This document shows positions 35,614 through 45,667 of a DNA stretch of 64,000 bases, piece by piece. Below the pieces are notes generated by a model. That model saw only the letters and a program-made list of their open reading frames with translations. It was not told the origin of the DNA and did no database searches. Position numbers and translations under genes: made by a program. Each line of letters opens with the position of its first letter. Position 1 is the first letter of the stretch. The DNA comes from Undibacterium sp. Jales W-56. Lineage in GTDB: Bacteria > Pseudomonadota > Gammaproteobacteria > Burkholderiales > Burkholderiaceae_D. The DNA lies in NCBI RefSeq assembly GCF_025548535.1, contig NZ_JAJLQW010000001.1, positions 248,001 through 312,000 of the forward strand, given 5' to 3'.

Positions 35614-36330
35614 ATGTCCTTAATATCCAGCAACTTGCAAGCCGTGCGTGCTGATTTAGGCGCTGCTGCATTGGCTTGCGGTCGTGATCCGCGGCAGATT
35701 CAACTTTTGGCGGTCTCCAAGACCTTTGAGGCGCAGGCGGTGATCGAAGCCGCTGCTACCGGGCAACAGGCATTCGGCGAGAATTATCTGCAGGAAGCCT
35801 TGGAAAAAATGCAGTTAGTGCACATGCTTGCACCTGATTTATTGCTTGAATGGCATTTCATCGGGCCGATACAAAGCAATAAAACCCGACAAATCGCTGA
35901 GAATTTTGACTGGGTGCACTCAGTCGATCGAGATAAAATCGCCAATCGCCTGTCAGAACAACGGCCTGCAGGCAAGCCTGCGCTGAATATCTGCCTGCAA
36001 GTGAATATCAGCGGAGAGACCAGCAAAAGCGGCGTCATGCCGGACGACGCATTCGCGCTGGCAATGCAGATTGCGCAACTACCCGGTTTGCGTCTGCGCG
36101 GTCTGATGGCCGTGCCTGAGGCCAGTGATGACGAAGCGCAGCAGCGTTTGCCATTTCGTCAGTTGCGCGAATTGCAAGAACAGCTGCAAACCGGCTTGCG
36201 CCCTCTGGGCGTGGTGCTAGACACATTATCGATGGGCATGAGTGCCGACATGCACGCGGCGATTGCCGAAGGCAGTACGATGGTCCGCATAGGATCGGCG
36301 ATTTTTGGAAAAAGAGCATATGCAAAGTAA
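35614..36330 (+). CDS. YggS/PLPBP-family pyridoxal-phosphate-binding protein
   Basis: A 238-aa single-domain alanine-racemase-fold protein that binds PLP without known catalysis and keeps vitamin B6 and amino-acid pools balanced. The PLP lysine is in LLAVSKTFE, and FGENYLQEA, HFIGPIQSNK and SMGMSADMHAAI are the family motifs. I chose the ATG before SLISSNLQAV; the longer frame begins with unlikely sequence. It overlaps proC, its usual partner, by 11 bases. Confidence 0.94.
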   Translation: MSLISSNLQAVRADLGAAALACGRDPRQIQLLAVSKTFEAQAVIEAAATGQQAFGENYLQEALEKMQLVHMLAPDLLLEWHFIGPIQSNKTRQIAENFDWVHSVDRDKIANRLSEQRPAGKPALNICLQVNISGETSKSGVMPDDAFALAMQIAQLPGLRLRGLMAVPEASDDEAQQRLPFRQLRELQEQLQTGLRPLGVVLDTLSMGMSADMHAAIAEGSTMVRIGSAIFGKRAYAK

Positions 36331-37147
36331 ATTGAAAATAGCGTTTATCGGCGGTGGCAATATGGCCACTGCCTTGATCGGTGGTTTATTGCCGGATGTG
36401 ACTGCGCCAGAATATCTGCATGTAGTGGATCCTCATCAGGAATCGCTGGACAAATTAGTCCGGCAATTTGGTGTCGCCGGTGCATTACAGCTTGACGCCA
36501 GCATCGAACAAGCCGACATCATCATTTTGGCGGTGAAGCCGCAACAACTCAGGCAGGTCGCAGCAGCGCTCGCGCCTTATCTATCCGGGCAGTTGGTATT
36601 GTCGATTGCAGCAGGTATCCGGTCAGTAGATATCGCGCGCTGGTTAAACGGTTATAACAAAATTGTCCGCAGCATGCCGAATACGCCCGCCTTGATCGGC
36701 AAAGGCGTTACAGGTTTGTATGCGACCTCGGGCGTATCGCCTGAACAAAGATCCGCAGCCGATCACATTATGCAAGCGGTGGGATCGACCGTGTGGCTGG
36801 AAGACGAATCTTTAATCGATGCAGTGACCGCGGTCTCCGGCAGCGGTCCGGCCTATGTCTTTTATTTTATCGAAGCGATGCAGCAAGCTGCGCTTGAGCT
36901 CGGTTTGCCGGCAGCGCAGGCGATGCAATTGGCGCTGGCGACTTTTGACGGTGCGACCCGGCTCGCACTGCAATCGGCTGAACCGGTCGCGGTGCTGCGC
37001 GACAGAGTGACTTCCAAAGGCGGCACTACCTATGCAGCGCTGACCAGCATGGAAGATCACGGCGTCAAGGCGGCGATCATACAAGCGGTCAAGGCCGCCG
37101 CCGCACGCGGCAAAGAGCTGGGAGATGAGTTCGGTGCCCAGACTTAA
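36320..37147 (+). CDS. proC: Pyrroline-5-carboxylate reductase
   Basis: A 275-aa enzyme for the last step of proline synthesis. The Rossmann motif is IAFIGGGNMATALIGGLL at the N terminus. Further family motifs are VRSMPNTPALIGKG and AVSGSGPAYVFYFIEAM, and DRVTSKGGTTYAAL lies near the C terminus. The ATG inside the end of yggS (MQSKLKIAF) is taken as the start. The yggS-proC pair is a conserved operon. Confidence 0.96.
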   Translation: MQSKLKIAFIGGGNMATALIGGLLPDVTAPEYLHVVDPHQESLDKLVRQFGVAGALQLDASIEQADIIILAVKPQQLRQVAAALAPYLSGQLVLSIAAGIRSVDIARWLNGYNKIVRSMPNTPALIGKGVTGLYATSGVSPEQRSAADHIMQAVGSTVWLEDESLIDAVTAVSGSGPAYVFYFIEAMQQAALELGLPAAQAMQLALATFDGATRLALQSAEPVAVLRDRVTSKGGTTYAALTSMEDHGVKAAIIQAVKAAAARGKELGDEFGAQT

Positions 37148-37158
37148 CTGAGCTGGTA

Positions 37159-37467
37159 TTAATCCCGCTTGGGAGCGGCAGCGTTTTTCAATACGGGAGC
37201 AAGGTTTTGCCAGAGATTCCAGGCGACCAGTCCTGTTTTAAGCAATCGCCACATACGACCTGGTTTAATGATGATGGTGGCGATGGCAAAGCCGATGCCG
37301 ATTGCCGGTTGTTTTTTGACCTGCCTGGCGACCTGCAAGCCCAGGTCGGCAAATTGCATCGATTGCTTTAGCTGTCGGCCATGTTCAGCAATGACGTCGC
37401 GCTGAGCCTGTGTCTGTGACAAAAGCTGCTTGCGACGTTCTGCGAGTTGCCGTCTTAGTGTAGACAT
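37159..37467 (-). CDS. YqjK-like protein
   Basis: A 102-aa protein with a basic N-terminal helix (LRRQLAERRKQLLSQTQAQR), a hydrophobic middle (AIGIGFAIATIIIKPG) and the MWRLLKTGLVAWNLWQNL segment. It resembles E. coli YqjK in pattern and position. It follows the YqjE-like gene by four bases, forming the yqjD-yqjE-yqjK order. Function unknown; possibly ribosome- or envelope-related in stationary phase. Confidence 0.75.
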   Translation of the reverse strand: MSTLRRQLAERRKQLLSQTQAQRDVIAEHGRQLKQSMQFADLGLQVARQVKKQPAIGIGFAIATIIIKPGRMWRLLKTGLVAWNLWQNLAPVLKNAAAPKRD

Positions 37468-37471
37468 GATT

Positions 37472-37855
37472 TCAGAGTGATTCGTCGGTATGGCTGCTAC
37501 CACGCAATGCCGACGCGTCTTTGCGTAACTCAGCCAGAGTGTTGGCCAGCAATCGGGGTTTAGTCAGCATGTTGTGCCGCAACCACCAGCCCAGGCCAAT
37601 CGCCGCGCCGGAAAATACCGCCAGCAAAGACAGCAGCACGACCATGCGATAGCTGTCCCAGAATGCGGCGATCAGTAAGAGTATCAATAGCAAGACCGCG
37701 ACACCGGCGCAAAACAAGGCGACCAGCGACCACAATAAGTAAGCGGAAAAACGCGTGAGTTCTTCCTCTACCTCTACCGACATTAATTCCAGCCGGGTGT
37801 GCAGTATGCCGATCAGCGTAGCGGCTAAACGGGCGACGGAATCAACGATCGCCAT
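37472..37855 (-). CDS. YqjE-like phage-holin-superfamily membrane protein
   Basis: A 127-aa inner-membrane protein with two membrane helices (FSAYLLWSLVALFCAGVAVLL and MVVLLSLLAVFSGAAIGLG). Databases usually name the family after phage holins, but the neighbours are those of E. coli yqjE and no phage gene is near. Middle gene of the three-gene operon. Function unknown. Confidence 0.82.
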   Translation of the reverse strand: MAIVDSVARLAATLIGILHTRLELMSVEVEEELTRFSAYLLWSLVALFCAGVAVLLLILLLIAAFWDSYRMVVLLSLLAVFSGAAIGLGWWLRHNMLTKPRLLANTLAELRKDASALRGSSHTDESL

Positions 37856-37858
37856 CGT

Positions 37859-38167
37859 CTATTTACGACCGATAAGCAAGCCGACCAGCAGGCCAACGCC
37901 AGCAGCGATGCCGGCAGACTGCCAGGGATTTTCTTTGACATACACATCGGTCACATGCGCGGCATCTTTTGCCTTGGTAAGCACCGCTTCTTCCAGGCGC
38001 GCGATCTCGGCTTTGGTATTTTTCAGCGTGTGCTCGAATTTGGCTTTAGCGGATTTATATCCTTCACCGGCTTGCTGTTCAGAATTTTTCAATAATTCTT
38101 CTGCATCGCGGATTACCAGATTTAAATCATGCATCAATTTTTCTTTATGTTGTTCTGCTGAGCTCAT
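37859..38167 (-). CDS. YqjD/ElaB-like DUF883 protein
   Basis: A 102-aa protein: a long amphipathic helix with high Lys/Glu content (KEKLMHDLNLVIRDAEELLK) followed by a C-terminal glycine-rich membrane helix (GIAAGVGLLVGLLIGRK). E. coli YqjD and ElaB anchor ribosomes to the membrane in stationary phase. The ATG chosen has AAGGA upstream. First gene of the yqjD-yqjE-yqjK-like operon. Confidence 0.88.
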   Translation of the reverse strand: MSSAEQHKEKLMHDLNLVIRDAEELLKNSEQQAGEGYKSAKAKFEHTLKNTKAEIARLEEAVLTKAKDAAHVTDVYVKENPWQSAGIAAGVGLLVGLLIGRK

Positions 38168-38296
38168 GGTGTTTCCTTTCAAGAGTTAATTGGAACATCT
38201 GCTAAAGACAGCGTGGGAAATTGCTTTACATCCAGGCCTGCATAAGTTCAAAGCATGCGCAAGCCATAGCCATGCGATATAACAGACGCCTGCCAA

Positions 38297-39157
38297 CTAC
38301 TTTAGTGCATAGTCTAGTGCGATACCAGCAAAAATCGCCGCGCCTAGCCAGTTATTGTGCCGAAACGCCTTAAAACAAGCCAGGCGCTCCCGGTTGCGGA
38401 TTAAACGGTAGTGATAGATTGCACAAATACAGGCGACAACCAGTCCGGCGACGAAGTAATAGCGTAACCCCTGCTGCCATCCGACCATCAGGATCAGGGA
38501 AAAACTGACGGCATAGCACAACATTACAGCCAACACGTCATATCTGCCGAAGGTAATGGCTGAGGTACGGATGCCGATCTTGAGATCATCGTCTCTATCG
38601 ACCATCGCGTATTCCGTGTCATAAGCGACGGCCCAAAAAATATTCGCGATCAACAAGATCCAGGCTAGCGGCGGCACCGTATTTTGAATCGCGGCAAACG
38701 CCATCGGAATCCCAAAGCCGAAGGCAATCCCAAGATACGCCTGCGGGATCGCAAAAAAACGCTTGAAATAAGGGTAACTGCCCGCGATCAACACTGCCAA
38801 CACCGAGAGTTGCTTAGTCAGTGTATTCAAAGGCAGTATCAAGGCAAACGAGATGAGAGCCAGCAGGGTTGCCACCATGATCGCCTCCCAACTGGCAATT
38901 TTGCCGCTGGTGACGGGACGCTCTGCGGTGCGCTTGACGTGCTTGTCGAAATCGCGGTCAGCGTAGTCATTGATCGCGCAGCCTGCCGAACGCATCAAGA
39001 CAGTTCCCGCGCTAAAAATCAAAATCAAGCGCCAATCCGGCTTGCCGTCTGACGCAATCCAGAGCGCGGCGAACGTAGGCCACAACAGCAGTAAAATTCC
39101 GATGGGTTTATCAAGGCGGACCAGTTGAAAATACAGTTGAACTCGTTGAGATATCAT
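38297..39157 (-). CDS. ubiA: 4-hydroxybenzoate polyprenyltransferase
   Basis: A 286-aa integral membrane prenyltransferase of ubiquinone synthesis with about eight or nine helices. The two aspartate-rich motifs are [15 protein letters not shown] and [19 protein letters not shown], which bind the magnesium-diphosphate of the prenyl donor. It lies alone on the minus strand upstream of the Ugp genes, which run the other way. Confidence 0.95.
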   Translation of the reverse strand: MISQRVQLYFQLVRLDKPIGILLLLWPTFAALWIASDGKPDWRLILIFSAGTVLMRSAGCAINDYADRDFDKHVKRTAERPVTSGKIASWEAIMVATLLALISFALILPLNTLTKQLSVLAVLIAGSYPYFKRFFAIPQAYLGIAFGFGIPMAFAAIQNTVPPLAWILLIANIFWAVAYDTEYAMVDRDDDLKIGIRTSAITFGRYDVLAVMLCYAVSFSLILMVGWQQGLRYYFVAGLVVACICAIYHYRLIRNRERLACFKAFRHNNWLGAAIFAGIALDYALK

Positions 39158-39380
39158 GCGTTTCGATTTTTATCGTTATCAGTGTCGTTGCCAGGAGACA
39201 GATCGCCGGTTGGCGAAGGCAACATCGCTAAAAAATGAAATTATAAATGCTATCTATACATGGCAACAGCGACAATGCTATGGTAGCGCAGTCGTCATAA
39301 TCCAGCGGTAAAATGGCAGCGATCAAAGCTATCGTCAAACTCAGTAAGCCGGTTCAGAACAATCACAAAGTGAGACAACC

Positions 39381-40694
39381 ATGAAATTCAAATCGAATGC
39401 CGTCATTTTGGCACTCCTCGCTACAACTTCACTGTGCGGTTCCGCACATGCGGTCACCGAAATCAGTTGGTGGCACTCGATGACCGGGGTATTGGGTGAG
39501 CGCGTCACCGGACTCGCGGAGCAGTTTAACAAGAGTCAGTCCGACTATAAGGTAGTCGCCGTCTACAAAGGCAGTTATGACGAAGCCATGGCAGCCGCCA
39601 TTGCCGCGTTTCGGGCAGGGAATGCGCCGCATATATTGCAAGTATTTGAAGTCGGCACTGCAACCATGATGTATTCCAAAGGCGCGATTAAGCCAGTCTC
39701 CGAAGTCATGAAACTCGCGGGGGAACAATTCGATGCCTCGGTGTATATCCCCGCGGTGGCCGGTTATTACACCTCACCGAAGGGTGAAATGGTGTCTTTC
39801 CCATTTAATAGCTCGACCACGGTGTTTTATTACAACAAGGATATGTTCGCCAAGGCAGGCATGAATCCGGACAAGGCGCCGTCCACCTGGCAGGAAGTCG
39901 TGGCCGCCGCCGCACGCTTGAAAGCGAATGGCGAAAAATGCGGCTTCACGACCGGCTGGCAAACCTGGGTGCACCTGGAAAGCTTCTCGGCCTGGCACAA
40001 CGTCGAGTTTGCCTCCAAAGCCAATGGCTTCGGCGGCCTGGATGCGCGTCTGAAGTTTAATAGTCCTTTGCATGTCAAGCATATCGAGAATATGGCGAAC
40101 TGGGCGAAACAAGGTTACTTCACTTACGCCGGTCGCAAGAATGAGCCGGAAGCGAAGTTCTATTCAGGCGAATGCGGCATGCTGACTTCATCGAGTTCGG
40201 CTTACGGCAGTGTCAGCAAAAACGCCAAATTCAAATTCGCGGTCGCGCCTTTGCCGTATTACTCCGACGTCGCCGGTGCGCCGCAAAATACGATTATCGG
40301 CGGTGCCTCCTTGTGGACCATGAACGGTAAAAAGAATGAGGAGTACAAGGGCATCGCCAAGTTTTATAAATTCTTATCGCAGCCGGAAGTCCAGGCGAAA
40401 TGGCATCAGGAAACAGGCTATCTGCCGATCACGAATGCGGCCTACGAGCTGACTAAAAAATCGGGTTTTTATGACAAGACGCCGGGTCCGAATGTCGCGG
40501 TCCAGCAAATGATCGTCAAGACTACCGATAAATCGCGCGGCATTCGTCTGGGGAGTTTTGTCCAGATACGCACGATTATGGATGAGGAGCTGGAGTCAGT
40601 CTGGGCAGGCAAGAAATCTGCCAAGGAAGCACTCGATACTGCCGTTGCACGCGGCAATGAGTTATTAGAGCGCTTTGAAAAAGCGAACAAATAA
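39381..40694 (+). CDS. ugpB: sn-Glycerol-3-phosphate ABC transporter, substrate-binding protein
   Basis: The 437-aa periplasmic binding protein with a signal peptide (residues 1-24, ending AHA). The mature start VTEISWWHSMTGVLGERV is the typical UgpB opening, and residues such as FNSSTTVFYYNKDMF are conserved. First gene of ugpBAEC. Ugp is a Pho-regulon system in E. coli; a GTCATAA word at 39294-39300 resembles half a PhoB box, but the second half is poor. A hairpin just after the stop may give higher expression of this gene than of the permeases. Confidence 0.94.
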   Translation: MKFKSNAVILALLATTSLCGSAHAVTEISWWHSMTGVLGERVTGLAEQFNKSQSDYKVVAVYKGSYDEAMAAAIAAFRAGNAPHILQVFEVGTATMMYSKGAIKPVSEVMKLAGEQFDASVYIPAVAGYYTSPKGEMVSFPFNSSTTVFYYNKDMFAKAGMNPDKAPSTWQEVVAAAARLKANGEKCGFTTGWQTWVHLESFSAWHNVEFASKANGFGGLDARLKFNSPLHVKHIENMANWAKQGYFTYAGRKNEPEAKFYSGECGMLTSSSSAYGSVSKNAKFKFAVAPLPYYSDVAGAPQNTIIGGASLWTMNGKKNEEYKGIAKFYKFLSQPEVQAKWHQETGYLPITNAAYELTKKSGFYDKTPGPNVAVQQMIVKTTDKSRGIRLGSFVQIRTIMDEELESVWAGKKSAKEALDTAVARGNELLERFEKANK

Positions 40695-40735
40695 AAAACG
40701 CAGATTTCCCACCAGAATTAGTTTTTTTCCCCGAC

Positions 40736-40762
40736 CAGCACCCTGATGACTTGGTGGTGCTG
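40736..40762 (+). promoter_or_regulatory. Intercistronic hairpin after ugpB
   Basis: A perfect 7-bp stem CAGCACC / GGTGCTG with a 13-base loop and no T run. Such hairpins often protect the message of the abundant binding protein. Confidence 0.45.
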
Positions 40763-40773
40763 ATCCATTTTTC

Positions 40774-41673
40774 ATGAATAGGTTGAACGTGGAAAAACGC
40801 GCTCGATTTCGCTCCGCCTGGCTGCCTTACATGCTGGTCGCGCCGCAGATCATTATTACGATTTTGTTTTTTTTCTGGCCGGCAGTGCAGGCCTTGTACC
40901 AGTCTGTGTTGCTGCAAGACGCCTTCGGCATGTCCACGCAATTTGTCTGGTTCGATAATTTCAAGGTGTTGTTTGCCGACCCGAGTTATCTTGCGTCGTT
41001 TAAAACGACGGCCTTATTTTCGCTTCTGGTCGCGACTTTGGGCCTGGGTATTTCGCTGGTGCTTGCGGTATTTGCCGATAGGGTAGTGAAGGGCGCTGCG
41101 ATCTATAAAACCTTCCTGATCTGGCCGTATGCGGTTTCTCCGGTCGTTGTTGGTGTGCTCTGGATGTTTTTGCTGAATCCGACTTTAGGGATACTCGCCC
41201 ATGCCTTGCGCCGCTTCGGCATTGAGTGGGATAGTCTGCTCAATGGCCAGCACGCGATGATCCTGGTCGTGCTGGCCGCGGTATGGAAACAGATTAGCTA
41301 TAACTTCCTGTTTTTTCTGGCGGGCTTGCAGTCGATTCCCAAATCCTTGATTGAAGCGGCGGCGATTGATGGTGCCGGGCCGGTCAAACGTTTCGCTACG
41401 ATCGTATTTCCGTTGCTATCGCCGACCTCATTTTTTTTATTGGTCGTGAACATTGTGTATGCATTTTTTGATACTTTCGCGATTGTTGAAGCGACCACGC
41501 AGGGCGGACCGGGGAAGGATACCGAGATCCTGGTGTACCGGGTATTCAACGACGGCTTCAAAGGAGGCGATCTGGGTAGCGCTGCCGCGCAGTCAGTGAT
41601 TTTGATGAGCATCGTGATCGTGTTAACCATTGTGCAGTTCAAGTATGTTGAAAAGAAAGTCCAGTACTCATGA
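40774..41673 (+). CDS. ugpA: sn-Glycerol-3-phosphate ABC transporter permease UgpA
   Basis: A 299-aa inner-membrane permease of the MalF/UgpA type with six membrane helices. The EAA loop that contacts the ATPase is [24 protein letters not shown] five codons after the ATG is also possible. The stop overlaps the start of ugpE by four bases. Confidence 0.94.
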   Translation: MNRLNVEKRARFRSAWLPYMLVAPQIIITILFFFWPAVQALYQSVLLQDAFGMSTQFVWFDNFKVLFADPSYLASFKTTALFSLLVATLGLGISLVLAVFADRVVKGAAIYKTFLIWPYAVSPVVVGVLWMFLLNPTLGILAHALRRFGIEWDSLLNGQHAMILVVLAAVWKQISYNFLFFLAGLQSIPKSLIEAAAIDGAGPVKRFATIVFPLLSPTSFFLLVVNIVYAFFDTFAIVEATTQGGPGKDTEILVYRVFNDGFKGGDLGSAAAQSVILMSIVIVLTIVQFKYVEKKVQYS

Positions 41674-42521
41674 TAGAGCGCCGTCCCGTATTAGATTTCT
41701 TCAGCCATCTGGTATTGATACTCGGCGTGGCTTTCGTCGCTTTTCCTATCTATGTCGCGCTGGTCGCGAGCAGCCAGACTGCGGAACAGGCGGCGCTTGC
41801 GCCGATGTCGCTGATTCCGGGCGATCAGTTATTCCACAATTTATCGACGGTATTGAATTCGGGCGCGTCCGGAAATGTGGCGACCAGTCCGGTAGCCAGG
41901 ATGATGTGGGTGAGCCTGGTGTCTGCGCTGATGATTGCATTCGGCAAGATCTCGATCTCGATGTTGTCGGCGTTTGCGTTGGTGTATTTTCGCTTTCCGG
42001 GACGTACATTATTCTTCTGGATGATCTTCGTGACCCTGATGCTGCCGGTCGAGGTGCGTATCTCGCCGACCTATAAAGTCGTGTCTGATTTGTCGATGCT
42101 GAATTCGTATGCGGGTTTGACGATTCCTTTAATCGCTTCGGCGACGGCGACTTTTTTATTCCGGCAATTTTTCTTGACGGTACCCGAGGAACTGGCCGAA
42201 GCCGCACGGATTGATGGTGCGGGGCCGCTGCGTTTTTTCAAAGATGTGTTGTGGCCTTTGTCGAGCACGAATCTGATTGCCTTGTTCGTCATCATGTTCA
42301 TCTACGGCTGGAATCAGTATCTGTGGCCGCTGCTCGTTTCGACCGAACAGTCTATGTATCCGATCGGCATTGGTATCAAGCGCATGATCGCCGGCGGCGA
42401 CTCGGCAGTGGAATGGAACCTGGTGATGGCGACCTTATTGCTGGCAATGTTGCCGCCTGGCCTGATCATAGTGATCATGCAAAAATGGTTTGTCAAAGGC
42501 TTGGTCGATTCCGAAAAATAA
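41670..42521 (+). CDS. ugpE: sn-Glycerol-3-phosphate ABC transporter permease UgpE
   Basis: A 283-aa permease of the MalG/UgpE type with six helices. Its EAA loop is [20 protein letters not shown]. It pairs with UgpA to form the channel. Coupled to ugpA by an ATGA overlap and 32 bases before ugpC. Confidence 0.94.
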   Translation: MIERRPVLDFFSHLVLILGVAFVAFPIYVALVASSQTAEQAALAPMSLIPGDQLFHNLSTVLNSGASGNVATSPVARMMWVSLVSALMIAFGKISISMLSAFALVYFRFPGRTLFFWMIFVTLMLPVEVRISPTYKVVSDLSMLNSYAGLTIPLIASATATFLFRQFFLTVPEELAEAARIDGAGPLRFFKDVLWPLSSTNLIALFVIMFIYGWNQYLWPLLVSTEQSMYPIGIGIKRMIAGGDSAVEWNLVMATLLLAMLPPGLIIVIMQKWFVKGLVDSEK

Positions 42522-42553
42522 ACAAGCGATTCGCATTCAAAAAATAAAGAGAT

Positions 42554-43633
42554 ATGGCACAAGTTCACTTAAAAAACGTTAAAAAAACCTATGGCAAAGG
42601 CGATAAGTCGGTGGCGGTCATTCACGGCATCTCGATAGATATCGCGCATGGTGAATTTATCGTCATGGTCGGCCCGTCGGGGTGCGGCAAATCGACTCTG
42701 CTGCGCATGGTGGCGGGGCTGGAAGAGATTTCAGAAGGCGATGTCATCATCGGTGACCGGGTCGTCAACGGGCTGGAGCCGAAAGACCGCGACATCGCGA
42801 TGGTATTCCAGAACTATGCCTTATATCCGCATATGACGGTGTACCAGAATATGGCCTATGGCTTGAAGATACGGGGATTCTCTAAGGACGATATCGAGTT
42901 GCGGGTACAAAAAGCGGCAAAAATTCTTGAATTAGGCGAATTGTTGCAGAGGACGCCGCGTCAATTGTCCGGCGGTCAGCGCCAGCGAGTCGCGATGGGG
43001 CGCGCGATTGTGCGTGAGCCTGCGGTATTTTTGTTCGATGAACCCTTATCGAATCTGGATGCCAAGTTGCGGGTGCAAATGCGTTTGGAAATTCAAAAAC
43101 TGCACAGGACTCTGGGCACGACCAGTTTATATGTGACGCATGACCAGGTGGAGGCCATGACCTTGGGGCAGCGCATGATCGTGATGAATGCGGGCGTGGC
43201 AGAGCAGATCGGTACGCCAGCGGAAGTGTATAGCCAGCCTGCAACGACCTTTGTCGCGAGTTTTATCGGCTCACCGCCGATGAATTTACTTAAAGGCAAA
43301 GTCAGTGAAGATGGACGTCAAATGCAATGGGGTTCGACGACATGTAATTTGCCGGTAGTGCAGGCTGAAGCCGGGCGTATTGCGGGCAGGGAATTGATCC
43401 TTGGCGTGCGGCCTGAACATCTGTTCATCGGTATGCCGGGATTGCCATTGGAGGTGGAGCTGGTAGAAAGTCTGGGTGCCGATTTGCTGGTACACGGGCA
43501 ATGCGGCGGCCAGTCTGTGGTGATACGCACGCCGGCCGGTACGTCTGTGCAAACCGGCCAACGCACCAGTGCAGGGTTTGCGGCAGATACCATGCATTGG
43601 TTTGATGCGACTACCAATAAGCGCTTATTTTAG
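42554..43633 (+). CDS. ugpC: sn-Glycerol-3-phosphate ABC transporter ATPase UgpC
   Basis: The 359-aa ATPase subunit: Walker [17 protein letters not shown], signature [14 protein letters not shown], Walker [13 protein letters not shown], and the C-terminal MalK-like regulatory (TOBE) domain. It ends the operon. The phosphodiesterase gene ugpQ, which often follows, is absent here. Confidence 0.95.
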   Translation: MAQVHLKNVKKTYGKGDKSVAVIHGISIDIAHGEFIVMVGPSGCGKSTLLRMVAGLEEISEGDVIIGDRVVNGLEPKDRDIAMVFQNYALYPHMTVYQNMAYGLKIRGFSKDDIELRVQKAAKILELGELLQRTPRQLSGGQRQRVAMGRAIVREPAVFLFDEPLSNLDAKLRVQMRLEIQKLHRTLGTTSLYVTHDQVEAMTLGQRMIVMNAGVAEQIGTPAEVYSQPATTFVASFIGSPPMNLLKGKVSEDGRQMQWGSTTCNLPVVQAEAGRIAGRELILGVRPEHLFIGMPGLPLEVELVESLGADLLVHGQCGGQSVVIRTPAGTSVQTGQRTSAGFAADTMHWFDATTNKRLF

Positions 43634-43677
43634 TCGGGCATGAATCAGGTTTACATCAGGGTTTAAGCGGATCTGAT

Positions 43678-43884
43678 TCAAGTCAAAATCCGGTAGCGCC
43701 TGATCGCTTTGCTTTCGCCCGGTTTATCTTTAAGACTATCCGTGGCATCAAACGAGGCCTGGATTTTGCGTTTAACGGCTTGAGCATGATTGTCGAATTT
43801 TGCTGCGAATAAACCGGCAGCGAAAGCCAGGATCGCGACACTGGCAATCAGTGAATACAGCGAGAATTTTGTCATGGTCTGCAT
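43678..43884 (-). CDS. Small single-pass membrane protein
   Basis: A 68-aa protein with one N-terminal membrane helix or signal anchor (YSLIASVAILAFAAGLFAA) and a basic tail (RRYRIL). A perfect GGAGG ribosome site lies six bases before the start, which makes it credible despite its size. No family recognised. Convergent with ugpC and alone on the minus strand. Confidence 0.62.
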   Translation of the reverse strand: MQTMTKFSLYSLIASVAILAFAAGLFAAKFDNHAQAVKRKIQASFDATDSLKDKPGESKAIRRYRILT

Positions 43885-43958
43885 CAGACACCTCCATCAA
43901 TCGCGGTCATTAGTGCAACGACATCAGTGCGCGCGATGACTGCAATAACTAAACTGAA

Positions 43959-43992
43959 CCGGCATCCTCAATGGGAGTAAAGAAGATGCCGG
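43959..43992 (-). terminator. Hairpin downstream of the beta-barrel gene
   Basis: A perfect 8-bp stem CCGGCATC / GATGCCGG with an 18-base loop lies 28 bases after the stop codon. The T tract on the minus strand is weak, so termination is only probable. Confidence 0.45.
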
Positions 43993-44019
43993 CACAGTGT
44001 TCAAACATCAGCGGCGCGC

Positions 44020-44655
44020 TTAAAACTTGTAGCCGACGCCCAGTGACAGCATATTGATGACACCTTTATCGCTACCGAATTTGTTTGGCAGGCGATCGTA
44101 ATCGGCGTTCAAGCTAATGTTTTTTGCGACGGCATAACGTATGCCTAAACCGAATACCGGGACGATAAACGCTTTGTCGGTTGTCGAGTTGCCAGCTAGC
44201 GAAGATGTCACCTTGTTGCGGGTATAGGCGATACCAGCGCGGCCGTTCAAGGAGAAGTCGTTGAAGTTAGCCTGCAAGACATACGATGCGGCTAAGCCAT
44301 CGGTGCTGCGTAACAGCGTCTCAGAACTGGAGTTTGACAAGCTCGCCGGATAGGTCGCAACGGCACTGCCGACTTTGTAGTACATCAACTCAGCGCCTTG
44401 CGAGACATTGACGCCTTCAAATAAAGTCGGCGCCGCCAGGTAGCCGGCGTAAATTTTGCCGCTGGATTTTGCTTTGGTATCGCAACTGGTGGTGCCCAGG
44501 CAGCTCAGGTCATATTTGGCTTGTGCGGCAAAATTGATGCCGGCATACGTCTGGGCCTGGGTTGGCAGATTATCGGCGGCCATGGCGCTACCGGCTATCG
44601 CACCGGTGAATAAAGTAGCGATTGCCGCCATCAGGAATGATTTTGTTTTGAACAT
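44020..44655 (-). CDS. Outer-membrane beta-barrel protein
   Basis: A 211-aa OmpA-like or porin-like small barrel: signal peptide (MFKTKSFLMAAIATLFTGAI...MAA), then alternating beta strands (YAGINFAAQAKYDLS, LNGRAGIAYTRNK), ending with GVGYKF, the aromatic C-terminal residue that directs assembly. Two cysteines (SCLGTTSCD) may form a loop disulfide. The ATG chosen has GAGG upstream. Divergent from the HTH regulator gene, which may control it. Confidence 0.82.
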   Translation of the reverse strand: MFKTKSFLMAAIATLFTGAIAGSAMAADNLPTQAQTYAGINFAAQAKYDLSCLGTTSCDTKAKSSGKIYAGYLAAPTLFEGVNVSQGAELMYYKVGSAVATYPASLSNSSSETLLRSTDGLAASYVLQANFNDFSLNGRAGIAYTRNKVTSSLAGNSTTDKAFIVPVFGLGIRYAVAKNISLNADYDRLPNKFGSDKGVINMLSLGVGYKF

Positions 44656-44823
44656 AAGAGCCTCAATAAAAGTGAATTGCGGAGCGCGATAGGGTTTGTC
44701 GCTCCTGAAAAATAAACCACGGTCGTCGCTGTATTGAGTAGTGCTCGACCTCGGGGCGCAGTGTTGCAAAGATTATGTTGACGTACCAGTAAATTGTTCG
44801 AAGACTTAGGATTCGGAGTTTTT

Positions 44824-44843
44824 GGTACTAATATGCGGTACTA
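44824..44843 (+). promoter_or_regulatory. Direct-repeat operator candidate upstream of the HTH regulator
   Basis: GGTACTA occurs twice, 13 bases apart, 32 bases before the regulator start codon, and GTACC occurs inverted 40 bases further upstream. The spacing is a little more than one helical turn. Confidence 0.4.
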
Positions 44844-44874
44844 TTTATCAAATTTGAACTGAAATAGGTAAACC

Positions 44875-45657
44875 ATGAGCTCACCTGAATTAGTCTTGCA
44901 AGTCCTGCGTATGGAGTTACGCGCTGCCGGGGTAACCTATAAAGTGCTGGCGGAACGCATAGGGATGAGCGAATCCAGCATGAAGCGCATGTTTGCGCAA
45001 AAGGATATGGCGCTGTCGCGCCTGGCCTTGATCTGCAAAGCTGCCGGTATTGCGATGGAAGATGTCTTGCGGCAGGCCGCCGATGTGACGCCGCATTCGG
45101 ATAATCTGAGCCTGGCGCAAGAGCGTTCTTTGATGGCCGATCCCAAGTTGCTGCTGGTCGCGATTTGCTGCCTCGGACATTGGACGTTGGAGCAAATTGT
45201 CGAGACCTATCATTTGTCCGAAGCCGAATGCGTTTTGCAGTTGGTCGCCCTGGATCGCCTGGAGTTGATTGAATTACGTCCGCATAATCGCTATCGGCTG
45301 AATGTATCCAGCGCCTTTCACTGGCGTCCTGACGGGCCGGTGCAGGCGTATTTTCGCGAGCATGTCGTCAGTGATTTTTTCGATGGACGATTTGACGGTC
45401 ACGGCGAAACCGTGCTGTGCGTACCGGCGCGCTTATCTTCCGGCAGCGCGCAGGAAGTCGTGCAAAAAATCCAGCAACTGGTCGCCGAGCTGGCGCGCCT
45501 GCATCAGGATGATCGCCGGCTGCAGGCAGAGGAACGCGATGGTTTTACGCTCCTGCTGGGATTCCGCTCTTGGGAGTTCTCGGCTTTTACGGCGCTGCGT
45601 CGTCAGGAGAGCAGTGCGGCAGGCCGTGTTCATGCCACCGCTTCATCAAAAAAATAA
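44875..45657 (+). CDS. XRE-type helix-turn-helix regulator
   Basis: A 260-aa protein with an N-terminal HTH (residues 10-66, YKVLAERIGMSESSMKRMFA). The rest has a probable second helical domain (WTLEQIVETYHLSEAECVLQL) and a mixed C-terminal part (TVLCVPARLSSGSAQEVVQK) that looks like an effector or oligomerisation domain. It starts after an upstream region with direct GGTACTA repeats. Targets unknown; the divergent beta-barrel gene is the likeliest. Confidence 0.82.
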   Translation: MSSPELVLQVLRMELRAAGVTYKVLAERIGMSESSMKRMFAQKDMALSRLALICKAAGIAMEDVLRQAADVTPHSDNLSLAQERSLMADPKLLLVAICCLGHWTLEQIVETYHLSEAECVLQLVALDRLELIELRPHNRYRLNVSSAFHWRPDGPVQAYFREHVVSDFFDGRFDGHGETVLCVPARLSSGSAQEVVQKIQQLVAELARLHQDDRRLQAEERDGFTLLLGFRSWEFSAFTALRRQESSAAGRVHATASSKK

Positions 45658-45667
45658 AATGCCAATA

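Noticed and set aside
37472-37855. Phage holin, hence a prophage remnant
   Set aside because: The neighbours are YqjD- and YqjK-like genes in the E. coli operon order, and no phage structural, integrase or lysis genes are near.
39280-39320. PhoB box before ugpB
   Set aside because: Only one half (GTCATAA) fits; the second half is too poor to list as a site.
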